Source: a virus. From it: a DNA stretch of 47,113 nt. Shown piece by piece: positions 5,723 to 12,841 of the stretch. Position 1 is the stretch's first letter. Each line of letters starts with the position of its first letter. The position numbers and the translations under genes were made by a program. The stretch lies in IMG/VR virus record IMGVR_UViG_3300031224_000017, positions 1-47,113 of that record. One strand, 5' to 3'. The notes beneath the pieces were generated by a model. That model ran no database searches. It was not told where the DNA came from and saw nothing but the letters and a program-made list of their open reading frames with translations.

Positions 5723-8568
5723 CAGTACTTCGACCCCCAGTTTTCTAAGGGGCCATCCACGTCTGCTGTTAGTGGCACTGACCAGCCTTCTGTTGTAGTC
5801 ATACATTCCTTAACTATTCTTTTAATCTCCTCTGCGTTCTCGCGGGGAGCCTGAAGCACTATTTCATCGTGTACAGGAACAATCAGGTAATCAGTCAAGT
5901 CTGCGGCATCCAACTTTACGAGGTTGGATTTGAATACCTCGGCTGCCCCGCCTTGCACAAGGTAATTAACAAGTGTATAAGTGCGGTCATCATCGCAAGG
6001 TAGGCGTCTGCCAGTCCAAGTGTGAACGTAGCCCTCTCCTTCGTTGCGGTATCTCTGCTGGCCTACGTCGTTAACCTGCTTTTGGAACATAGCCATACCT
6101 GGATAGTTAGCATCGAATGAGTCAGAGACAGCTTGCATATTTTCTTTTGGCACGCCAGCAGTCAAAGCTTGCTTAGCCACTCCTGCTCCGTACAGGCGCC
6201 CGTAGACTGTATTTCCCGTCAAAACTGGGATTTTCTCATCCTGACGCATGGTCCAAGTTCCTAACTCTGTTGTAACGCACCAAACGTAGTCATTGGTGAC
6301 ATACTCTAGCGACGCTCTTTGGTTAGTCATTGTCTCTTTTTGATGCTGGACAACAGTAATGGGGTTTTTCTGCCAATTAGTCGAACCTTCTACAGGTAGG
6401 TATGTATCTTGTTTGGAATACTTCCCCGTTAAGTAGCCCAGCGCCACAACAAGCTCTGTTACAGGGCTATCTGATGCCTGAACAATGGAAACATCAATTT
6501 TTGTTCTGGTTCTTCTTGCTGTCTTATTCTTGCCATCAGCTTCATCTAGCCCTCGAATCATTTTTTGGCGTGCTGTGAGCGTGAGACCAGAAGCAAGGTC
6601 CCAGGGAGTAAAGTTCTTCTTGTCGTGAATACCCGCCCTAGACAAAAGCTCTCTAGCGTAATCTGGGCAGATATTCCAAACATTTTGTTTAGTTTTCTTA
6701 TTTATCCACCGTGTATGCGGAACATTGATAAGCACATTTTTAATTAAAGCAATACCAGTTTTTTTTGTTTGAAAAATCTTAACTTGACACCCGACACGGC
6801 CACCAAAAGACTGCGAGGGACCACCAACATCCTGAGACCGCTTTATTGAGCCGTCTCCAAGAATCCATCCAAGAAGGTACGCCTCTTTATCGCTAATATC
6901 CAAAGAACCGTCCTCTGCTGGAGCAGAGAGAATAATTCTATTCTCACCCGTAAGGAACTCATTTGCGTAGATTATTTTTGGCTCAGCGGCTCTGCTGCCT
7001 CCACGTCCGTTGTCAGCAACCCAGCGGTGGTCCTCTGTGCATAGAAAACTTTTATGTGCGTTCGAAAGTCTGTAAATGTCTGCATCTTCGTAGACGTGGA
7101 CATCGAGAATTTTTGTCCACTTATTTCTGCCAGTGGCAAAGTCGTAGCCGATTGTTTCATCGCTGTCTATAATCTCATTGTGATTTAGCCATCCACGTTT
7201 AGTTAAAACTTGAGAAGATAACGGGACGCATCCCTTAATCAAGTTACGCCGTTTATCGGACTTAATCATTGTTGGGTCTTGATAAACCTGCCGACCAATT
7301 TCAGTAAAAGGGTCAGAGCCTTCCGCGTCTGCGCGGTTGAACAGCTCAATAAGGTTTGGGTCACCAGACATAGAGGCGAACATACGGAACTCGACTTGGT
7401 CAAGGTCCGAGGTAATGATTACGTGATTTTCGTCTTTGGGTATAAATGCACGTCGCACAACGTCGTCGCCTTTAGGTAAAGTCTGTAGCGCGGGCTCAGT
7501 AATAGACATGCGCGAAGTCCTAGCAGCCAAAGTGTTGATAGACGGGTGCAGGAATCCGTTAGAGTTTTTCTCCATAAAGTTGCTGAAGTAGGTGCTGGCA
7601 AGCTTGTCTGCTTTACGTTGCTTGAGCACGACCTCTGCAAGGTTTTTTACCTCTGCGTTGCCCTCGATTGCGAGGCGTTTAATTTCATCTTTGCTCGCGG
7701 ACTTCTGGCCCGACGGGGTAAATGCAGTGAGCTCAGCGCCTAGACCCTCAAAAGTTCGGACCAACTGTTGATTGCTGGTCATTGAAGAGTTGTAGGTGTT
7801 GTAGAACCACAGCCTTGTGCGTTCTGTGTAGTCAACCAGTTCTTCATACTTATCTTTAGAGTACTCAAGGTCAATACGTGCACCATTGACTTCCATACGA
7901 GTGGCAATTTTTCTAACAGCCATCTCAAGTTCATAAGCTTTGTAGTAAGGACCTTCTGGCCCACACTGCTGGTAGAACATTTCCCAAAGTCTGGTTGTTA
8001 GGACCGTGTCTAGAGCGCCGTAGGCCCAGTACGGCTCGTATGTGACTGGAACAGTCCCCCAAGTCCAGCCATTCTTAATCATCCCTATGTCTAAGCCTTC
8101 TTGCAACTGAGCAGAGTGACGGTCAATGAACTGCGCAGACAACGGCTTAAGCCCAGCAGCACCGAGAGGGTTGATAATGCGAGCCATAATCATTGTGTCG
8201 TGGGCACGGTCCCAAGGCATCTCCCACTCAGACTTGACGGCAAACCACTTGGCTTCAAAAGCTATGTTGTGACAAATTACAGGGCCAGAGAACTGCTTCA
8301 TAGCCTGATAAAATACTCCAGCCCAGCTCTCCCAAGGAATCGCCCAGCCCTGCATGCCATCGCCAACCTGAACAAGACGGATTCGACCGTGCCAAGGAGA
8401 GAAAGCGTCCTTCTTTGGATTACCTGGAAGTTCGCCTGTCTCAATGTCAACAGAAATAGCGTTGTGGGGGCGGCGCTCGCTCATCCAACGTAGAAATTCT
8501 TCAGCTTTTTCGACGCTGTCTACTAAATGAAGCTGCACCTGAGATAAGTCAGTTATCTTGTCTGTCAT
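5722..8568 (-). CDS. polA: Family A DNA polymerase (PolA) interrupted by an intein
   Basis: A 948-residue precursor; without the intein the polymerase is 608 residues, normal for actinophage PolA. The N-terminal 3'-5' proofreading domain is present: Exo I SVDIETG (Asp41, Glu43), Exo II region CHNIAFEAKW (99-108) and Exo III YGALD (183-187). Polymerase motif A is SDLDQVEFRMF (Asp388). Motif B is split: KRRNLIKG (439-446), then the intein, then TVYGRLYG (787-794); joined they give the R-x4-K-x3-YG pattern of the fingers helix. Motif C is PVHDEIV (His900, Asp901, Glu902). No 5' nuclease domain is present. The gene starts 37 bases after an unknown gene, with CAGGGAC as ribosome site. It is the phage replicative polymerase, and activity should require protein splicing. 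Confidence 0.93.
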   Translation of the reverse strand: MTDKITDLSQVQLHLVDSVEKAEEFLRWMSERRPHNAISVDIETGELPGNPKKDAFSPWHGRIRLVQVGDGMQGWAIPWESWAGVFYQAMKQFSGPVICHNIAFEAKWFAVKSEWEMPWDRAHDTMIMARIINPLGAAGLKPLSAQFIDRHSAQLQEGLDIGMIKNGWTWGTVPVTYEPYWAYGALDTVLTTRLWEMFYQQCGPEGPYYKAYELEMAVRKIATRMEVNGARIDLEYSKDKYEELVDYTERTRLWFYNTYNSSMTSNQQLVRTFEGLGAELTAFTPSGQKSASKDEIKRLAIEGNAEVKNLAEVVLKQRKADKLASTYFSNFMEKNSNGFLHPSINTLAARTSRMSITEPALQTLPKGDDVVRRAFIPKDENHVIITSDLDQVEFRMFASMSGDPNLIELFNRADAEGSDPFTEIGRQVYQDPTMIKSDKRRNLIKGCVPLSSQVLTKRGWLNHNEIIDSDETIGYDFATGRNKWTKILDVHVYEDADIYRLSNAHKSFLCTEDHRWVADNGRGGSRAAEPKIIYANEFLTGENRIILSAPAEDGSLDISDKEAYLLGWILGDGSIKRSQDVGGPSQSFGGRVGCQVKIFQTKKTGIALIKNVLINVPHTRWINKKTKQNVWNICPDYARELLSRAGIHDKKNFTPWDLASGLTLTARQKMIRGLDEADGKNKTARRTRTKIDVSIVQASDSPVTELVVALGYLTGKYSKQDTYLPVEGSTNWQKNPITVVQHQKETMTNQRASLEYVTNDYVWCVTTELGTWTMRQDEKIPVLTGNTVYGRLYGAGVAKQALTAGVPKENMQAVSDSFDANYPGMAMFQKQVNDVGQQRYRNEGEGYVHTWTGRRLPCDDDRTYTLVNYLVQGGAAEVFKSNLVKLDAADLTDYLIVPVHDEIVLQAPRENAEEIKRIVKECMTTTEGWSVPLTADVDGPLENWGSKY
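6211..7230 (-). other. Intein with LAGLIDADG homing endonuclease inside PolA motif B
   Basis: This segment encodes residues 447-786 of the polymerase precursor (340 aa). It starts with Cys447 (CVPLSSQVLTKRGW, block A), has the block B motif CTEDHRWV (Thr511 and His514), a first endonuclease motif YLLGWILGDGS (Asp572), a second MIRGLDEADG (Asp678), and a block F-like stretch YVWCVTTELGTW near 761-772. It ends PVLTGN, followed by Thr787 of the C-extein. The boundaries are exact because removal restores the family A motif B. The penultimate residue is Gly785, where most inteins have His; inteins without that His are known and often splice more slowly or by altered assistance. The endonuclease would cut intein-free polA genes and spread the element. 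Confidence 0.92.
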
Positions 8569-8605
8569 TTTGTCCCTGTCATTTTGTGTTGCTATTGTAT
8601 CTTAT

Positions 8606-9079
8606 TTAAGGAATCATTTCTACCCTGTATATACGCTCAATTTCTGAGTCCGCATTTGAAGCCTGTTCCAGTAGCCTTTGAGCAACTTTTGTCAGGTAAC
8701 GAGCGCCACCGTCGGGGTCAAATTTATACAAAGCATCCAGTACTGGACCTGGCTCGTCGCTAACCTGAGCCCAAGTTCGGTCTTGTTCTGGGAACAATAA
8801 AGGCATGTTTCTGTCAGGTCTGCACTCTACGCACGGGATTGCGTCATCTGAAAGCTGTTCTGACTTTAGCTCACTAAGGCCGTACCTTTTGACTAGAGAG
8901 CAAGTTGCTGCATGGAATACAAGCGAGATGCCTATTCTAGAAAGTATGTAAGAGCCGTTCTCGGTACGGTAGAGCTTAAACTCAATCCATCTAAAAGAGT
9001 CGTATCTTTTGGAAGATGACTCTCCTAAAAGTTGGCCGCTAAATTGTAAAGTTCTGGACCCGTCTTTTACTTCAAACAT
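8606..9079 (-). CDS. Unknown protein with Cys motif, between tail and replication modules
   Basis: A 157-residue protein not assigned to a named family. The N-terminal half is beta-rich (LQFSGQLLGESSS, RWIEFKLYRTENGSYILSRIG), followed by an HAATC segment and, near residue 95, CVECRPDR, giving three cysteines that might bind a metal. The C-terminal third is helical and acidic. Its general form (a strand-rich start describing a tyrosine- and arginine-rich sheet, then HAxxC and CxxC) resembles conserved proteins of unknown function in other actinophages. The start overlaps the upstream stop as TAATG, so it is co-translated with the 120-residue gene. Its position just before polA and at the end of the tail cluster leaves its role open; no enzymatic motif is visible. 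Confidence 0.6.
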   Translation of the reverse strand: MFEVKDGSRTLQFSGQLLGESSSKRYDSFRWIEFKLYRTENGSYILSRIGISLVFHAATCSLVKRYGLSELKSEQLSDDAIPCVECRPDRNMPLLFPEQDRTWAQVSDEPGPVLDALYKFDPDGGARYLTKVAQRLLEQASNADSEIERIYRVEMIP

Positions 9080-9441
9080 TATGCTGGCTCCTCTTCATCC
9101 TTAAAGTACACGGACTCCCACCAGCGTAAAACTTCATCTTTTGCCCACTCTATCTCTCCCCAACTGCCGTTGAAGTGCCAGCCGTCTGAGGGGGTGTCTT
9201 CGTCTAATGCGATGGGGGATACTCCTTGAGATACATCTTTTATGTATGCTACAAGATTATTTAGATGTACGTAGACCTCTTGATTAGTTAACAACTCTCG
9301 TTCTTCTGTGTTCTCGAAGTTCAGAATTACTCTCTGCTCTACACCGTCAGAGTCTGTGATTGTCTTTACCCAGCGTGGTCTATCAACTGTCGAGGCACCG
9401 CCCGCAGGTATTGCCCCATCATATTCAAAAAGGTAGGTCAT
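9079..9441 (-). CDS. Small acidic protein of unknown function
   Basis: A 120-residue acidic protein, unrecognised. It starts MTYLFEYDGAIPAGG and carries a central stretch EERELLTNQEVYVHLNNLVAYI that could form a helix, then a Trp-rich end (DGWHFNGSWGEIEWAKDEVLRWW). No membrane segment, signal peptide or catalytic motif is visible. Its ATG overlaps the stop of the S74 tail protein by four bases (ATGA), and its own stop overlaps the next start (TAATG), so expression should follow the tail genes. A tail accessory or chaperone role is possible from position alone. Confidence 0.6.
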   Translation of the reverse strand: MTYLFEYDGAIPAGGASTVDRPRWVKTITDSDGVEQRVILNFENTEERELLTNQEVYVHLNNLVAYIKDVSQGVSPIALDEDTPSDGWHFNGSWGEIEWAKDEVLRWWESVYFKDEEEPA

Positions 9442-10832
9442 TTTTTGTCCTTAAGTCTTGTAACTTCTTCTTTAAGAGAGTCTATCTCAGTCTGTTGAAC
9501 CTTTACTAGCTCTAGCACAAGCAGTGACATGAGTCCGTAGTCAAGTTTGTCTGCATCGCCATCCTTGTCGTAGCCCACTGGCTCAGAGAATCCAAGGTCT
9601 ACAAGGTCTTCTACCATGTATCCGTGCATCCACTCTTTGTTGAGCTCCTTGTGGTACCCCCTCTTAGACCTTTTGTACTTAAACTTTTTTGGCTCTAAAT
9701 TTAGTAATTTCTTGATGTCAGAAGGTTCATAAGTTTCTATGTCTTTTTTGACTTTCCGCGTTGAAGCACTGGTTGTCCTACTCTGAGAGGTTAAGCCAGT
9801 TAAACCGTTTCCTTCGGAATCATACCTGTAGTACACGTCAGACACGGTATGTCGGTGATTACCGCGTGCCACATCTTGGGAGCCAGTTCCTCTGCTGACT
9901 CCTAAGAACACGCTGCTGCCTGTCCTTGACATGTACAAAGGAGCAAAAGCTCTCACACTACTGACGAATGACCCGTCTGTCTGGCTAACGCCTACAGCTC
10001 CGTTAGCAATTTTTGCACTAGTGACAGCGCCGTTTTGAATCTTGGCGTTAGTAACAGCTTGGTTAGTTATTTTATTAGTTGTAACAGCGCCATTTCTAAT
10101 GTTTGCGTTAAAAACTGCTCCGCCAGCCAGTTCACTGTTGCCAACTGAGCCATTAACAATGTTGGCTGCGTTTACGGAGTTTGGGGCTATGGCATTATTA
10201 GTTACAGCGTTTGAATCAATCTTCGACGAGGTAACTGCACCGCTGGCAAGTTCGCTGGTTCCAACTTCCCCGTCGGCTATTTTATCGCGAGTAACTGAGT
10301 TGCTGGCAAGTTTAGAATTTTTAACGGCTCCGTCTTTAATTTTCTGGGAAGTAACTGACCCATCCTCTAGCTGGCCAGTGTCCACTGAACCGTCAATTAT
10401 CTGTTCTTTACCTACAGAGTCGGTTTGCATCTCTACTTGACCTACGGAATCACTTTGTAGATTTCTTTGCGCAATGGCGTCGTCAGCAACTGCTCTATTT
10501 TCTACAGCTGCGTCTGCGAGCTTTAAAGGGGCAATAGCAAAGTCGTTGATTTTCCCAGTGGCCACCGAGCTGTCAATAAGTTCAGAAGTTCCAACCGAAT
10601 CGTTTTGCATATTTTCTTGCCTAATTGCGTCGGCTTGAACTTGGTCATTAACAATAGAATTTAGCGCAATTTGGTCTGTAGACACAGCACGAGGTTGAAT
10701 AGTGGTTCTGGTGACGACTTGATTGGCAAGCCTAGTCGGGTTGCCTCGGGCCTGCAGATACTTAACTCTTCTCTGCAGGTCAGTAATGTTTCCCGTAAGT
10801 GAGCTTCTGCTTGCTCTTCTTCTAGTTGCCAC
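9438..10832 (-). CDS. Tail fibre-like protein: 24 decapeptide repeats and S74-type self-cleaving chaperone end
   Basis: A 464-residue tail protein. After a basic N-terminus (residues 1-49, with helix ITDLQRRVKYLQARG), residues 51-290 form 24 consecutive ten-residue repeats of the type T-x-x-K-I-x-N-G-A-V, with Val or Ile at every tenth position from 50 to 280; this regularity predicts a thin beta-solenoid or trimeric fibre. Next comes GTGSQDVARGNHRHTVSDV (315-333). The C-terminus has the intramolecular chaperone (peptidase S74) signature SASTRKVKKDIE at 355-366, with Ser357 the probable cleavage serine, then LLNLEPKKFKYK, a Tyr/Gly-rich stretch and a terminal coiled coil (LKEEVTRLKDKK). S74 domains trimerise fibres and then cut themselves off. 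Likely a receptor-binding or side fibre. Its start overlaps the minor tail gene by 11 bases. Confidence 0.85.
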   Translation of the reverse strand: MATRRRASRSSLTGNITDLQRRVKYLQARGNPTRLANQVVTRTTIQPRAVSTDQIALNSIVNDQVQADAIRQENMQNDSVGTSELIDSSVATGKINDFAIAPLKLADAAVENRAVADDAIAQRNLQSDSVGQVEMQTDSVGKEQIIDGSVDTGQLEDGSVTSQKIKDGAVKNSKLASNSVTRDKIADGEVGTSELASGAVTSSKIDSNAVTNNAIAPNSVNAANIVNGSVGNSELAGGAVFNANIRNGAVTTNKITNQAVTNAKIQNGAVTSAKIANGAVGVSQTDGSFVSSVRAFAPLYMSRTGSSVFLGVSRGTGSQDVARGNHRHTVSDVYYRYDSEGNGLTGLTSQSRTTSASTRKVKKDIETYEPSDIKKLLNLEPKKFKYKRSKRGYHKELNKEWMHGYMVEDLVDLGFSEPVGYDKDGDADKLDYGLMSLLVLELVKVQQTEIDSLKEEVTRLKDKK

Positions 10833-12819
10833 GTTGGTCTACCTTCCAATCTGTTACTAATCTAAGTTGAACTTCTTCAGGAATCGGGACGCCATCGGGT
10901 ATAACTACCGAGTACGAGTCAATCTTGCGAATAAGAATGTCACTTCGAGGCTCTTGGTCGCTTGCTAATCGCTGCCGTACAAACTCATCGTCGACAATAA
11001 TTGAGCACCACTGGCCTGGAAAAAATGTCCCAACCTGTGGATAAAGCGAGCCATTAACAACTACGTTGTACACCCCAACAGGAGGACGAGACTCAAACAA
11101 GTAGTCCCGAGCGTAAGCGTGAAGAGATAGCTCATCTTCAATTTCATCTAACTGTTCTGCTAAGTCAATCAAAGGCCAGCTTCTCCCGTTGGGGTTAGCT
11201 AACATAGTGCGGTCCGCGGCTCCTGCATAGGGTTGGCTAGCGTCATCGCTTAGGTCCTCGATACTTCCAACTACAAAGAACCTAGTAGCGGCGTCCTCTG
11301 CTGACTCAGAAACACTGAAACTGAGAATGTTTCCAGGATACTCGAACACCAGTCTTTCAGCACCGAAAGCAGTGACTGGGTAAATTTCCCCCTCTGGCGG
11401 GGCCTCAGCAAGGCTGATAGGAAATAGCCTGAATGTTCTACTAAAAGTTGCGGTATCGAAATTATAGTCGCAGTCAATGCGATACTCGAACCCACCCTCA
11501 ACTGTGTTGGAGTACTGCTCGAGTATTTCTCCAACAGTCTTCTGCTCAAAGCCTCTCAAGATTTGAGTGTCTTGGTAATAGCCGCTTTTGTCTAAGTTTT
11601 CAAAGTCAATCCCGATATCGGCATTAGCTGTGTAGCTTCCATAGTCCCCGTAAATTACTTTGGACCCAAATAGAGCAATGCCACCTGCAACACCTTCGGG
11701 GCCAACATTTAAGATGCCTCCCGAGCTAAAGCTAAAACTGTTTGGGCTAGGGACATCTATAATTGTGAAACGTCCGTTAAATGTTGTATCTAGTCTCCCA
11801 GTGAAGAAGGCGTCCACGCCTGTAACAATTACTGTCTGCCCAACTGTTGCATTGTGCGCATCGTCAAGGGTGAGGGTTGCTACGTTATCTAAAAGCTGCT
11901 TGCTTTCCACGTTTTGCGTGCGGATACCAGGCACAGACGAAAGAGGAATCGCTGGCCCGTCAAGTAAAAATCTAATAGTTCGATTATTTGGCACCTCTGA
12001 GATTATGTGGAACCCGTCTAACTCTGAATCAATTTGAACTAGTTCTATCTCTTGACCCGCAATTATGCTGTGGTCCTCACCTGTTTGTAGGGTAACTACA
12101 CCAGCTGACCGTACCTTAGATATAACTTCTGCTTGAAGCTCTTTGGCTGGTTTAATTACTTCGTTAGCAAAATTAAAGCCGCTTAGGTCTTTGGAGGTTT
12201 GAAAGATAAGGTCTCTAGCAAAATCGTAGGTGTCAACTAGGCTACGTACCGCTCCGCTTGTACTGGACCCGCTGCCATCTCCAGAAGTTGTTTCAAAGCT
12301 AAAGCTAGTTGTTGAATTAATCTCCGTAATTGTTTGGACACCATCAACAATAGGACTTGTGAAAGACACAGCTATTTTTTGTCCAACGGCAAATCCCTGA
12401 GGAAACTCGGTAACTATAGTCCCTACGCCTGATGCCACGGAAAACGTGGAGACCCCGATAAAGTCAGAACCATACTGAATTGTCTGCCAAATGTTTCTGT
12501 GATAAAAGTAGCTCATAAACTCAGCGCCGTTGACGCTTAGAGTCTGGCTGACCGCGTCGTACGACCGAGACCAAATCATCCCGCCCCAAACACAGACGTC
12601 GTTTCGCATAATGTATATCCCTGTTCGACCAGGCATAGTTGATTCGTAAAGGTTTAGTCCTTTAGTGGACTCAATAAATGGGATGCTTCCACTAAAAGCT
12701 CCAGCTCTGCGGTTTGCTCTTTCGTAGGAAACGCCTTTAAACGGGACCTCAGAAATTACATCATTGCTGAGTAGGTCAGTTAGGAAGTAACGGTATTCAA
12801 CCTGTGTCTCGATAGTCAT
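10822..12819 (-). CDS. Minor tail protein (baseplate hub/tail-associated) with three beta-repeat insertions
   Basis: A 665-residue protein following the distal tail protein. The N-terminus (YRYFLTDLLSNDVISEVPF, ERANRRAGAFSGSIP, GRTGIYIMRNDVCVWGGMIW at ~64-83) has the pattern of actinophage minor tail proteins that form the ring below the tail tube, where a sheet describes a gp27/hub-like domain. The C-terminal half (e.g. GQWCSIIVDDEFVRQRL, PEEVQLRLVTDWKVDQRG) continues that fold. Inserted between are three copies of the beta repeat shared with the distal tail and major tail proteins, roughly residues 124-180, 233-290 and 306-370 (e.g. VATLTLDDAH, VGQTVIVTGVD, FNGRFTIIDVPSPNSFSF). It starts with AAGGAC eight bases upstream of its ATG. 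Exact virion position is inferred from gene order. Confidence 0.78.
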   Translation of the reverse strand: MTIETQVEYRYFLTDLLSNDVISEVPFKGVSYERANRRAGAFSGSIPFIESTKGLNLYESTMPGRTGIYIMRNDVCVWGGMIWSRSYDAVSQTLSVNGAEFMSYFYHRNIWQTIQYGSDFIGVSTFSVASGVGTIVTEFPQGFAVGQKIAVSFTSPIVDGVQTITEINSTTSFSFETTSGDGSGSSTSGAVRSLVDTYDFARDLIFQTSKDLSGFNFANEVIKPAKELQAEVISKVRSAGVVTLQTGEDHSIIAGQEIELVQIDSELDGFHIISEVPNNRTIRFLLDGPAIPLSSVPGIRTQNVESKQLLDNVATLTLDDAHNATVGQTVIVTGVDAFFTGRLDTTFNGRFTIIDVPSPNSFSFSSGGILNVGPEGVAGGIALFGSKVIYGDYGSYTANADIGIDFENLDKSGYYQDTQILRGFEQKTVGEILEQYSNTVEGGFEYRIDCDYNFDTATFSRTFRLFPISLAEAPPEGEIYPVTAFGAERLVFEYPGNILSFSVSESAEDAATRFFVVGSIEDLSDDASQPYAGAADRTMLANPNGRSWPLIDLAEQLDEIEDELSLHAYARDYLFESRPPVGVYNVVVNGSLYPQVGTFFPGQWCSIIVDDEFVRQRLASDQEPRSDILIRKIDSYSVVIPDGVPIPEEVQLRLVTDWKVDQRGN

Positions 12820-12841
12820 TTAATGTCCTTAAAGTATTGTG

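Noticed and set aside
5723-5806. A 28-codon longer start for the resolvase
   Set aside because: It lies wholly within the polymerase gene; the TGATG start at 5722 fits the family's usual N-terminus.
10000-10690. Repetitive DNA suggestive of a CRISPR array or direct repeats
   Set aside because: The periodicity is 30 bases without spacers and encodes in-frame decapeptides of a tail fibre; it is a protein repeat.
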